A stretch of DNA of 12,601 bases from Chloroflexota bacterium (GTDB lineage: Bacteria; Chloroflexota; Dormibacteria; CF-121), in contig VBFF01000013.1 in the NCBI GenBank assembly GCA_005889285.1, forward strand, positions 1 through 12,601, read 5' to 3'. Within the stretch, counting starts at the first letter, position 1, and the number at the start of each line of letters is the position of its first letter. Position numbers and translations under genes: made by a program. A model generated the notes under the pieces. The model searched no databases. It had not been told where the DNA came from and worked only from the letters and a program-made list of their open reading frames with translations. Positions 1 through 5,970 of this stretch are shown here, piece after piece.

Positions 1-2
1 AG

Positions 3-386
3 ACCGACCCGATCTGGATCTACAAAGCGTTTAAGGACGACGTCATGGTCGATGTCATCTTCATGGTGATGGGCGGGATCTACCTCGACGACGAGATGCA
101 GTCGCGATCGATCGAGCGCGACTATCAGGACCTGCGCCTGAAGATTCCCAGCCCCGAAGACCAGATCGTGATCAAGGCGATCGTCCATCGTGAGGAGACC
201 TCACGCCACTGGTTCGATGCCCTGGCGATCCTCGGACGCGCGCAACTCGACTGGACCTACTTGACCCGGCGCGGACGAGTCGGCGCGCGGCGGCTGCTAG
301 CCTTGCTGGTCTACGCGCAATCCGCCGACATCCTGGTGCCGACGTGGGTGATCCGCCGCCTCTACGAGGAGATCTACGCCCAGTGA
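3..386 (+). CDS. Nucleotidyltransferase-like protein, C-terminal part (5' end outside window)
   Basis: The reading frame is open from the first bases of the window to a TGA at 384-386, so the gene begins upstream and only its last 127 residues are seen. An internal ATG at 45 is unlikely to be the real start because the frame and protein-like sequence continue upstream of it (TDPIWIYKAFKDD). The visible part resembles the C-terminal half of predicted nucleotidyltransferases of the AbiEii/DUF-type group: a strand-rich segment, then SPEDQIVIKAIVHRE, where a Pro-Glu-Asp followed by a Lys is typical, then a helical part with RHWFDALAILGR. The catalytic Gly-Ser and Asp-x-Asp motifs would lie upstream, so activity cannot be judged. 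The TGA overlaps the GTG of the next gene (GTGA), which implies an operon with the BON and phosphoesterase genes. The family call comes from memory of similar proteins. Confidence 0.6.
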   Translation, partial: TDPIWIYKAFKDDVMVDVIFMVMGGIYLDDEMQSRSIERDYQDLRLKIPSPEDQIVIKAIVHREETSRHWFDALAILGRAQLDWTYLTRRGRVGARRLLALLVYAQSADILVPTWVIRRLYEEIYAQ

Positions 387-640
387 CCGAACCGCGCCGC
401 CCCGACTACCTTCCCGAGGCCATCCGCGAGAAGCTGATCCACGATCCCCGCGTCGCCGAGCAGGATCTGAGAGTGGAAGTCCGGGAGCACCGAGTCATGG
501 TCGGCGGCAACGTGTCGAGCCCGCAACTGAAGCAACGGATCACCGAGGTCGCGAAAGAGCTATTACCCGACTACGAGGTCGTCAACGAGACGACGGTCGT
601 GCCGGCAGCCGAGCCAGACGGCGAGGAGCCCGTGTCGTGA
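383..640 (+). CDS. Small BON-domain protein
   Basis: The protein is 85 residues from a GTG at 383 that overlaps the upstream TGA in a GTGA junction. An in-frame ATG at 344 would lie inside the previous gene, so the GTG is preferred. Residues about 13-73 fit a single BON domain: a helix (PEAIREKLIHDPRV), a strand pair around VEVREHRVMVGGNV with the family's central glycines, a second helix (QLKQRITEVAKELL) and the closing strand YEVVNETTVV. BON domains are small binding modules thought to contact phospholipids or other surfaces. Here there is no signal peptide, lipobox or membrane segment, so the protein is predicted to be cytoplasmic. The C-terminus is short and acidic. It is translationally coupled on both sides, so it probably works with the nucleotidyltransferase-like protein and the phosphoesterase, though the joint role is unknown. 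Confidence 0.75.
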   Translation: MTEPRRPDYLPEAIREKLIHDPRVAEQDLRVEVREHRVMVGGNVSSPQLKQRITEVAKELLPDYEVVNETTVVPAAEPDGEEPVS

Positions 641-1389
641 TTCGGATCGCCGCCGTCGGCGACCTTCACTACGGCGAGGGCTCGCGAGAAATCCTCCGCC
701 CCAGCCTGCAGCATCTTCAAGACCGCGCCGACCTCTTGCTGCTGGCCGGCGACCTGACGCGATGCGGTGGCCCGGAAGAGGTCAAGATCCTGGCCGACGA
801 GCTCCGCGGTCTGCCGATTCCCGTGGTGGCGGTGCTCGGTAACCACGACTACCACGCCGACCGCGAGGCGGGGGTCCGTCGCGTTCTCGAAGACGCGCAC
901 GTCCAGGTCCTCGAAGGTGAGGCGGCGGCCATCGACGTGGACGGCGTTCGGGTGGGCATCGCCGGTACCAAGGGCTTCGGCGGCGGTTTTCGAGGCGCGC
1001 ACGGCAGCGATTTCGGCGAGCCCGAGATGAAGGCGTTCGTCGGCCACACGAAAATGCTGTCCGACCGGCTGGAGCGGGCCCTGGCCGGGCTGGATGCCGA
1101 CCTTCGGATCGCGCTCCTCCATTACTCGCCGATCGAGGCGACGCTGGAAGGCGAGCGGCTGGAGATTTATCCCTTCCTCGGCAGCTACCTCCTCGCCGAG
1201 GCGGTGGACAACGCGGGCGCCGACCTGGTGCTTCACGGTCACGCCCATCACGGGGTGGAAAAGGGGCGCACGCCGTCCGGTATCCCGGTCCGCAACGTGG
1301 CGCAGCCGGTTATCCGCCACGCCTACAACGTCTACACGTTGGATGCGCGACGCCAGGTCCTGGCGGCGGCCGCGGGCGGAATAAGCTAG
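637..1389 (+). CDS. Calcineurin-like metallophosphoesterase
   Basis: The protein is 250 residues from a GTG at 637 that overlaps the TGA of the BON gene (GTGA). It has the ordered metal-binding motifs of the calcineurin-like phosphoesterase superfamily: Asp9-x-His11 in VGDLHYG, Asp39 in AGDLT, Asn69-His70-Asp71 in LGNHDY, His162 in LLHYSP and His200-x-His202 in LHGHAHHG. These residues form a two-metal site that hydrolyses phosphomono- or diesters. The substrate cannot be read from the sequence and could be a nucleotide, cyclic nucleotide or phospholipid head group. There is no signal peptide, so it is expected in the cytoplasm. Length and motif spacing look complete. It is the last gene of the coupled three-gene run, with a 27 bp gap and no visible terminator before the DUF427 gene. 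Confidence 0.9.
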   Translation: MIRIAAVGDLHYGEGSREILRPSLQHLQDRADLLLLAGDLTRCGGPEEVKILADELRGLPIPVVAVLGNHDYHADREAGVRRVLEDAHVQVLEGEAAAIDVDGVRVGIAGTKGFGGGFRGAHGSDFGEPEMKAFVGHTKMLSDRLERALAGLDADLRIALLHYSPIEATLEGERLEIYPFLGSYLLAEAVDNAGADLVLHGHAHHGVEKGRTPSGIPVRNVAQPVIRHAYNVYTLDARRQVLAAAAGGIS

Positions 1390-1416
1390 CAGTCACACCG
1401 GGTTGTTCGAAGCACA

Positions 1417-1698
1417 ATGAAAGCAATCTGGAACGGGATCACCCTGGCGGAGAGCGACCGGACGATCGTCGTCGAAGGCAACCACTATTTCCCGCCGGAC
1501 GCCGTCAACCGCGAGCATTTTCAGCCAAGCGAGACGCACACCATCTGCTCGTGGAAAGGCGAGGCGAGCTACTTCACGGTCGCGGTCGACGGCCAGACGA
1601 ACCCGGATGCCGCCTGGTTCTACCCGTCACCCAAGCCGGAAGCTGCCGAGATCAAGAACTACGTCGCCTTCTGGCACGGCGTCAAGGTCCAGGCGTAA
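1417..1698 (+). CDS. DUF427 domain protein
   Basis: The protein is 93 residues starting at ATG 1417. It matches the DUF427 family over its whole length: an N-terminal strand pair (MKAIWNGITLAESDRTIVVEGNHYF in outline), the conserved Trp-Lys-Gly with Tyr in SWKGEASYFTV, and the diagnostic C-terminal AAWFYPSPKPEAAEIKNYVA. Family members are small, single-domain bacterial and fungal proteins without an assigned biochemical function. No signal peptide or membrane segment is visible. No good Shine-Dalgarno sequence or -10 element is seen just upstream, so it may be read from the upstream operon across the 27 bp gap. Its TAA lies exactly where the start of the next gene is expected, which suggests coupling with the FAD oxidoreductase. 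Confidence 0.85.
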   Translation: MKAIWNGITLAESDRTIVVEGNHYFPPDAVNREHFQPSETHTICSWKGEASYFTVAVDGQTNPDAAWFYPSPKPEAAEIKNYVAFWHGVKVQA

Positions 1699-2972
1699 CC
1701 CCGCTCGCTCCTGACTATCGCGAGGCGCCCTATTGGTGGCGCGAAGCCGCGCCCACCTCGCGCCTCGAGTCGCCGCTTCCAAACGAGGTCGATGTGGTGG
1801 TTGTCGGCGGCGGCTACACAGGAATGATGGCGGCGGCGCGCCTGGCGCAGCGCGGTCGCTCGGTCGCTCTGCTGGAAAAGCATGAGCTTGGTTGGGGCGC
1901 GAGCAGCCGCAACGGCGGCATGGTCCATCCTGGCTTCAAGGTCGGTCCCGCCGCCTTGCTCAAGCGCTACGGTGACCGCGGCCGCCAGCTGTACCAGGCG
2001 AGCCTGGACGCCTTCGCCCTCCTCGAGGAAACGATCACGACCGATCGGATCGAATGCGATTACGCCCGGAGCGGCCACCTCCACCTCGCCTACAAGCCGG
2101 GCGATATGGACCATCTCGAAGCCGAGGCGCGCGTCCTGGGAGAGGAGTGGGGAATCAACGCTCGCGTCCTCGACCGGGACGCGCTAGCCGCTGAGATCGG
2201 GTCCCCGGTGTATCACGGCGGTCTGCTCTACGAACGGAGCGGCGGCCTCCACCCCGCGAAGTATTTCGCCGGGCTGGCCCGCCTCGCCTTCGACCGAGGC
2301 GCACACCTCCATGACCGAACGCCGGCCGTCGCGCTCGCTCGCCGGCGTCAGGGCGGTCTTACCGTCGAGACACCGCGGGGAGCCATCGCCGCCCGCGATG
2401 TGCTGCTCGCGACCAATGGTTACAGCGATGGACTCGTCCCCTGGATCCGGCGCCGCATCATCCCGATCGGCAGCTACATCATCGCCACCGAGCCGCTGTC
2501 CGACGACCGCGCCCTGAGCGCTATTCGCAACCGGCGAATGCTGTTCGACTCGAAGAACTTCCTCTATTACTGGCGGCTCAGCAGCGACAACCGCATGCTC
2601 TTCGGCGGCCGGGCGAGTTTTGCGCCGACGACGATCGCGAAGGCCCGCGACTGGCTCTATGCCGCGATGATTCGCGTCCACCCGCAGCTCGCGGGGATCA
2701 TGGTCGAGCACGCCTGGGGCGGCAACGTCGCGTTCACCTTTGATCGCCTGCCGCACATCGGCCGCACCGAGGGCATCACCTATGCCCTCGGGTATTGCGG
2801 CACCGGGGTCGCGATGTCGACCTACTTCGGGCAGCTCGCGGCCGATTGGATCGCCGGCGGGGAGTTGCCGGATTGCTGGCAACGGACGTTTCCGGGCCTG
2901 CCTCTGTATCGCGAGACGCCATGGTTCCTGCCGGCCGTCGGCTGGTACTACGCCGCGCTAGACCGCCTCTAA
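1695..2972 (+). CDS. FAD-dependent oxidoreductase, PuuB/OrdL-like (DAO family)
   Basis: This is a DAO-fold flavoenzyme of about 425 residues. Counting from codon 1695, the dinucleotide-binding motif VVVVGGGYTG has Gly38, Gly40 and Gly43, followed by Glu61 at the end of strand 2 (VALLEKHELGWGASSRNGG). The C-terminal part has RLPHIGR and ALGYCGTGVAMSTYFG, the second FAD-contacting region. The overall pattern, including NFLYYWRLSSDNRMLFGG, is that of gamma-glutamylputrescine oxidase-like enzymes, which oxidise secondary amines to aldehyde or imine plus H2O2. The exact substrate is not assignable. The start is uncertain: family-like sequence (APDYREAPYWW) begins right after the DUF427 stop, but the codon there is GTA. 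The nearest in-frame standard starts are GTG 1551, which would overlap DUF427 by 148 bp, and GTG 1794, which would cut into the FAD-binding strand. The 3' end overlaps the convergent ligase gene by 15 bp. Confidence 0.85.
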   Translation, partial: VTPLAPDYREAPYWWREAAPTSRLESPLPNEVDVVVVGGGYTGMMAAARLAQRGRSVALLEKHELGWGASSRNGGMVHPGFKVGPAALLKRYGDRGRQLYQASLDAFALLEETITTDRIECDYARSGHLHLAYKPGDMDHLEAEARVLGEEWGINARVLDRDALAAEIGSPVYHGGLLYERSGGLHPAKYFAGLARLAFDRGAHLHDRTPAVALARRRQGGLTVETPRGAIAARDVLLATNGYSDGLVPWIRRRIIPIGSYIIATEPLSDDRALSAIRNRRMLFDSKNFLYYWRLSSDNRMLFGGRASFAPTTIAKARDWLYAAMIRVHPQLAGIMVEHAWGGNVAFTFDRLPHIGRTEGITYALGYCGTGVAMSTYFGQLAADWIAGGELPDCWQRTFPGLPLYRETPWFLPAVGWYYAALDRL

Positions 2973-4553
2973 GGCAGCTTGCCGCAGCTTGAAGCGCTGC
3001 GTCTTGCCGGTAGCGGTCTTTGGCAGCGCCTCGACGAACTCGATCCAGCGCGGACGCTTGTACTCGGCGATCTTCGAACGGACGAAATCCTGCAGCTCAC
3101 GCGCCAGCTCCGCGGACGGTTGCTGGCCGGCGGCGAGGACGACGTAGGCCATGGGTTTTTCCAGATCGTCGGCGTCGCGCCGCCCGATGACGCCCGCCTC
3201 TTGCACCGCGGGATGTTCGACTAGGGTGTTCTCGATCTCCACCGGGCTGACCCAGATGCCACCCACTTTCAACATGTCATCGGCGCGACCGGCGTACCAG
3301 TAATAGCCATCGGCATCGCGGGAGAACTTGTCGCCGGTGCGGATCCAATGGCCTTCGATGGTGTCCTTTGTCCGCTCGTGCTTGTTCCAGTAATAGGCGC
3401 ACGTGCTGTCGCCCTTGATCATCAGGTTGCCGACCGTCCCGTCCGGAACATCCTGGCCGGTCTCGTCGACGATGCGCGCCTCGTATCCCGGCACCAACTC
3501 TCCGGCGGAGCCCGGACGAGCTCGACCCGACCGGTTGGAGATAAAGATATGCAGAATCTCGGTGCTGCCGATCCCGTCGAGGATCTCCACGCCGAATCGA
3601 TCCCTGAAGCGTTCGTAGAGCGCTTTCGGTAACGCCTCGCCAGCGGAAACGGCCTGCCGAATGCTGGATAGATCGAAGTCCGCCGCCTCGCCCTTGTGCG
3701 CCAGCAGCTGGCCGTAATTCGTGGGGACCGAAAAGAACAGGGTGGGCTTGTGCCGCTCGATTTGCCCATACACGTTGGGCGGCGTCGGCGGCCCGGGCCA
3801 GAGGATGGTGGTGGCGCCGACGGCAAACGGAAAGGTCAGCGCGTTGCCCAGCCCGTAGGCAAAAAACAGCTTGGCGACCGAGAACGTCCGGTCAGCGGCG
3901 GTCATCCCCAGAATGCCCTGGGCGTAGCACATGACGGTGTGGACGATGTCGTGATGCAGGTGCACGGCGCCTTTGGGGAAACCGGTGGTGCCCGACGAGT
4001 ACAGCCAGAAGGCAGCGTCATCTTTGCCGGTCGGCTCCAGCTCGAGCGTCGGCTCAGCGGCGAGCAGCTGGTCGAAGCCGATCGCGCCTGCCGTCGGAGC
4101 GCCGTCGATGACCAGGTGTTGCAGATAAGGCAGCTCATCCCGTGCGATGGCGGCGAGCTGCGACACCAGCGGCTCGCTGACGATCGCGACCGTGGCCCGC
4201 GAATCGTTGAGCATGTAGCGGTAGTCCTGGCTCTTCAGCAGCGTGTTCGTCGGGATCGGCACGGCTCCGACCTTCTGGGCGCCGAAGAAGCTATAGGCAA
4301 AGCTCGGCGTATCCAGCAGCAAGAGCATGACGCGCTCCTCAGGCCGAACACCGAGTGACCGTAGCCCGTTGCCAACCCGGTTCGATCGCTCGGCTACCTG
4401 TGCGTAGGTGACGGTGTCGTCCCCGCACAGAATGGCGGTGCGGTCACCGCGCCCTTCGCGGAGATGGCGGTCCACCAGGTAGTCGGCGATGTTGAACCGG
4501 TCCGGCACACTGACGATCGGAGCCGCCGCCTGGCGCTCGATCGTCGTGGCCAC
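2958..4553 (-). CDS. Benzoate-CoA ligase family acyl-CoA synthetase
   Basis: The protein is 531 residues from a GTG at 4553. It is an ANL-superfamily adenylating enzyme: P-loop YSSGTTGFPKG at 185-195, GIGSTE at 327-332, TGD at 406-408, the hinge RADDMLKVGG at 423-432 and the catalytic Lys517 in PKTATGKTQR. Sequence specific to the benzoate-CoA ligase branch includes DTPSFAYSFFGAQKVGAVPIP, LFFAYGLGNALTFP and GWPG-like WPGPPTP. The enzyme activates an aromatic or related carboxylic acid with ATP and CoA through an acyl-adenylate, the entry step of aerobic CoA-dependent or anaerobic benzoate breakdown. No box or bzd genes are nearby, so the acid could be benzoate, a hydroxybenzoate or 2-aminobenzoate. 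Length is normal for the family. It lies 52 bp downstream of the KGG gene on the same strand but has its own -10-like element 6 nt before the start, suggesting a leaderless transcript. Confidence 0.88.
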   Translation of the reverse strand: MATTIERQAAAPIVSVPDRFNIADYLVDRHLREGRGDRTAILCGDDTVTYAQVAERSNRVGNGLRSLGVRPEERVMLLLLDTPSFAYSFFGAQKVGAVPIPTNTLLKSQDYRYMLNDSRATVAIVSEPLVSQLAAIARDELPYLQHLVIDGAPTAGAIGFDQLLAAEPTLELEPTGKDDAAFWLYSSGTTGFPKGAVHLHHDIVHTVMCYAQGILGMTAADRTFSVAKLFFAYGLGNALTFPFAVGATTILWPGPPTPPNVYGQIERHKPTLFFSVPTNYGQLLAHKGEAADFDLSSIRQAVSAGEALPKALYERFRDRFGVEILDGIGSTEILHIFISNRSGRARPGSAGELVPGYEARIVDETGQDVPDGTVGNLMIKGDSTCAYYWNKHERTKDTIEGHWIRTGDKFSRDADGYYWYAGRADDMLKVGGIWVSPVEIENTLVEHPAVQEAGVIGRRDADDLEKPMAYVVLAAGQQPSAELARELQDFVRSKIAEYKRPRWIEFVEALPKTATGKTQRFKLRQAALEAV

Positions 4554-4559
4554 GCGACC

Positions 4560-4565
4560 AGTCTA
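4560..4565 (-). promoter_or_regulatory. -10-like element of the acyl-CoA ligase gene (leaderless arrangement)
   Basis: Read on the minus strand, TAGACT is followed by exactly 6 nt and then the GTG start at 4553. This spacing puts transcription initiation at or next to the start codon, so the mRNA would have no leader. No ribosome-binding site lies in the 6 nt. A GGGAGGGAG tract further upstream is too far from the GTG to act as one. There is no good -35 hexamer. Confidence 0.4.
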
Positions 4566-4577
4566 GAATCTCCCTCC

Positions 4578-4589
4578 CCAGCTTGCTGG
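4578..4589. repeat. 12-bp palindrome over the -35 region of the ligase promoter
   Basis: CCAGC-TT-GCTGG is an inverted repeat with perfect 5-bp arms. On the minus strand it covers the place where a -35 element would sit for the TAGACT hexamer at 4560-4565. It may be a regulator-binding site. It could also be a short hairpin behind the KGG gene, but no T tract follows it on the minus strand, so it is not a standard terminator. Confidence 0.3.
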
Positions 4590-4605
4590 AGCCGGCGGGT
4601 GGGCC

Positions 4606-5145
4606 CTAGCGCTTCCCGCCACGGCGTCCGATCTCCGCCATGTGACGGCGATTGCGGCTGACAGCCTCGCCACCCTTCTGCCCCGCCTTGCTGGCCTCCG
4701 CCACCGAGAACTCATGCGCCGTTCCTTGCTGATGGGCAGCCCGACCCCCTGCGGCGGCGATGGCTCGCTGTCGCTGGTCGCTCATCCCGGCGAACCCCCG
4801 GCCGTTGCTGGATGCACGCCGCGAGCGCCCGGTGCGGGCCGGGGACTTCGAGGAGCGTGGTGAAGACCGGCTGGTCGAGGATCGGCGTGCACGCGTCCGT
4901 GATCGGGTCGGACGCGACTTCGTGGAACGGGACTTCGCCGCTCGCGTCCTGCTCGAGCTCGCCCTGCTCGAGGACTTCTTCGAGCCGGCTCGCTGAGTCT
5001 TGGTCTCCCCTTTCTCCCGCCGGATCTTGTTCACCGTTCGGGCCGCGACTTCCTCGGCGCGACCGCCGTACCGGCCTGACTTTTTGGCACTCTGTTTGAT
5101 GTGCTCGTACTGCCGCTCCCGCTTTGGGCTGGCTCCCCGTGGCAT
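4606..5145 (-). CDS. Arg/Ser-rich KGG-repeat stress-type protein with plasmid-stabilisation-like N-terminus
   Basis: The protein is 179 residues from ATG 5145, with a strong Shine-Dalgarno sequence (AAGGAGG, 8 nt spacer). It has three parts. Residues 1-50 are a charged helical module (MPRGASPKRERQYEHIKQSA and RAEEVAARTVNK) like short proteins often labelled plasmid stabilisation protein. Residues about 51-116 are a low-complexity linker of Ser, Arg, Lys and Thr with many SR/RS pairs. Residues 117-179 carry GFAGMSDQ and KGG-type repeats ending in AGQKGGE and IGRRGGK, as in the YciG-like KGG stress family. The very high positive charge suggests nucleic-acid binding, which is inference. Each end is normally a separate small protein, so the fusion is notable. 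The gene diverges from the DUF3147 pair over a 63 bp AT-rich spacer and may be stress-induced. Confidence 0.75.
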   Translation of the reverse strand: MPRGASPKRERQYEHIKQSAKKSGRYGGRAEEVAARTVNKIRREKGETKTQRAGSKKSSSRASSSRTRAAKSRSTKSRPTRSRTRARRSSTSRSSPRSSKSPARTGRSRRASSNGRGFAGMSDQRQRAIAAAGGRAAHQQGTAHEFSVAEASKAGQKGGEAVSRNRRHMAEIGRRGGKR

Positions 5146-5153
5146 TCCCGTTT

Positions 5154-5160
5154 CCTCCTT
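5154..5160 (-). promoter_or_regulatory. Strong Shine-Dalgarno sequence of the KGG gene
   Basis: On the minus strand AAGGAGG ends 8 nt before ATG 5145. It is the best ribosome-binding site in the window and fixes the start of this gene, in contrast to the apparently leaderless genes nearby. Confidence 0.75.
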
Positions 5161-5170
5161 CCTTCGTGTT

Positions 5171-5194
5171 ATCAGGACCTACGTGAAACCTGAT
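5171..5194 (-). promoter_or_regulatory. 24-bp interrupted palindrome in the KGG gene leader
   Basis: ATCAGG-N12-CCTGAT has perfect 6-bp arms, and the two central base pairs also match. If transcription starts about 7 nt after the TGCTACACT element, the RNA would begin with the first arm. The element could therefore be a 5' stem-loop that protects or regulates the mRNA, or an operator that overlaps both divergent promoters in the 5146-5208 spacer. Confidence 0.4.
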
Positions 5195-5200
5195 ATTACT

Positions 5201-5209
5201 AGTGTAGCA
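5201..5209 (-). promoter_or_regulatory. Extended -10 element of the KGG gene
   Basis: On the minus strand TGCTACACT fits an extended -10 (TG-N-TACACT, with TACACT matching 4 of 6 consensus positions). The predicted start of transcription is near 5194, giving a leader of about 49 nt that holds the palindrome and the ribosome-binding site. A nearby TTGACA (5215-5210 on minus) is too close to serve as its -35. On the opposite strand a weaker TGATATTAC at 5191-5199 could serve the DUF3147 gene. Confidence 0.35.
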
Positions 5210-5518
5210 TGTCAATAGCCCTGATCGGCCTTAAGGCCCTGGTTGGCGGCTTAGCCGTCGTCGGCTTTATTCGCCGGGCTTTTTTCAGCGGCACCCTCCG
5301 TAGCGCTGGCCAGTCTCGCGATGACCGTCGTTGCCAAGGGCGCGGGTGCGACCCTCCCCTATGCGCAAGGGATGCTGATCGGCAGCGCCGGCATGATCGC
5401 CTACTGCCTCGTCTCCCTGGTCCTCATCAATCGGTTGCACGCCCTCGTCGGATCGATCCTCGCGTGGCTGGCCTGGTTCGCCGTCGCCGGAGGCCTCTAC
5501 CTGGGCGTGGGCCGGTAG
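5209..5518 (+). pseudogene. DUF3147-like membrane protein gene, disrupted by a frame change
   Basis: Two pieces of one membrane protein lie in different frames. From ATG 5209 the first 20 codons read MSIALIGLKALVGGLAVVGF, a typical first membrane helix. From about 5267 the family-like sequence continues one base out of register as LFAGLFSAAPSVALASLAMT and runs through two more hydrophobic helices to a TAG at 5516-5518. Without the shift the frame from 5209 yields an Arg-rich nonsense segment. Related proteins as I remember them have roughly ten more residues between the GF and FAGLF parts, so a small internal deletion not divisible by three fits best. A sequencing error or programmed shift cannot be excluded. 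A fragment could start at ATG 5321 but would lack the first helix. The family name is from memory. Confidence 0.65.
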
Positions 5519-5520
5519 CG

Positions 5521-5970
5521 GTGGACGGGCGTCAACTACTCGACGACGATCTCGAGGCCGTTGGTTTGGATTGGTCCATGCTGCGCAAAGCCAGGCCGCC
5601 GGAGCTGCTGATCCGGTTCGTCTTCGGTGGCGGCATCGCGTTGGTCGCCGCCATTGCCGGCTCGGTGTTCGGCCCCAGATTCGGCGGACTCTTCCTCGCG
5701 TTCCCCGCCGTCCTCCCCGCGGCCCTGACGCTGATCGAGAAACAGGAGGGGACAACCAAGGCCTGGGCCGACGCCAGTGGTGGCGTCCTCGGGGCGATCG
5801 GCCTCGCCGCCTTTGCCTTCACCGCCCTTCAGCTATTGCGTTCGAACCCTTTGGTGGCGCTCGCACTCGCCCTGTTGGCCTGGCTGCTGATGTCGGGAGG
5901 CCTCTACTTCCTGTTCCGGGAGACTGGGCTCTTCCTCAGGCAGGACAGGTTCCTGACGAGATCACGCTAG
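5521..5970 (+). CDS. DUF3147-like integral membrane protein
   Basis: The protein is 149 residues from a GTG at 5521, placed 2 nt after the stop of the preceding DUF3147-like gene. ATG 5578, giving 130 residues, is the alternative start because residues 1-25 are polar and less conserved-looking. Four hydrophobic segments are visible at about 30-49, 56-72, 86-106 and 110-131, so it is an inner-membrane protein. The GPRFGGLFLAFPAVLPAALTLIEK block, with a charged residue pair after the second helix, parallels FAGLFSAAPSVALASL in the gene before it, so the two are probably paralogues that act together. The function of the family is unknown. The frame of this gene is the same as that of the broken gene's ATG 5209, giving one continuous 253-codon ORF that is probably an accident. 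Its TAG overlaps the convergent gene's stop in a shared CTAG. Confidence 0.7.
   Translation: MDGRQLLDDDLEAVGLDWSMLRKARPPELLIRFVFGGGIALVAAIAGSVFGPRFGGLFLAFPAVLPAALTLIEKQEGTTKAWADASGGVLGAIGLAAFAFTALQLLRSNPLVALALALLAWLLMSGGLYFLFRETGLFLRQDRFLTRSR

Noticed and set aside
571..1320. 249-codon minus-strand ORF
   Set aside because: It lies fully antisense to the metallophosphoesterase, whose metal motifs are all intact. The minus reading is a Val/Ala/Arg-rich mix without domain features, as expected from GC-rich codon bias.
2184..2882. 232-codon minus-strand ORF
   Set aside because: It is antisense to the FAD oxidoreductase and has no recognisable motif.
3696..4358. 220-codon plus-strand ORF
   Set aside because: It is antisense to the acyl-CoA ligase, including its P-loop region. 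The composition is typical of a shadow frame.
4712..5215. 167-codon minus-strand ORF in another frame over the KGG gene
   Set aside because: The KGG frame has a strong ribosome-binding site and family motifs. This frame has neither.
5210..5215. Perfect TTGACA on the minus strand upstream of the KGG gene
   Set aside because: No -10 element lies at 16-18 nt downstream. The better -10 candidate, TACACT, is only 3 nt away, so this is probably a chance match.
5280..5285. T6 run as a programmed frameshift site in the DUF3147-like gene
   Set aside because: Family-like residues in the second frame (LFAGLF) already begin upstream at about 5267, so the frame change is before the T run. A deletion explains it better.
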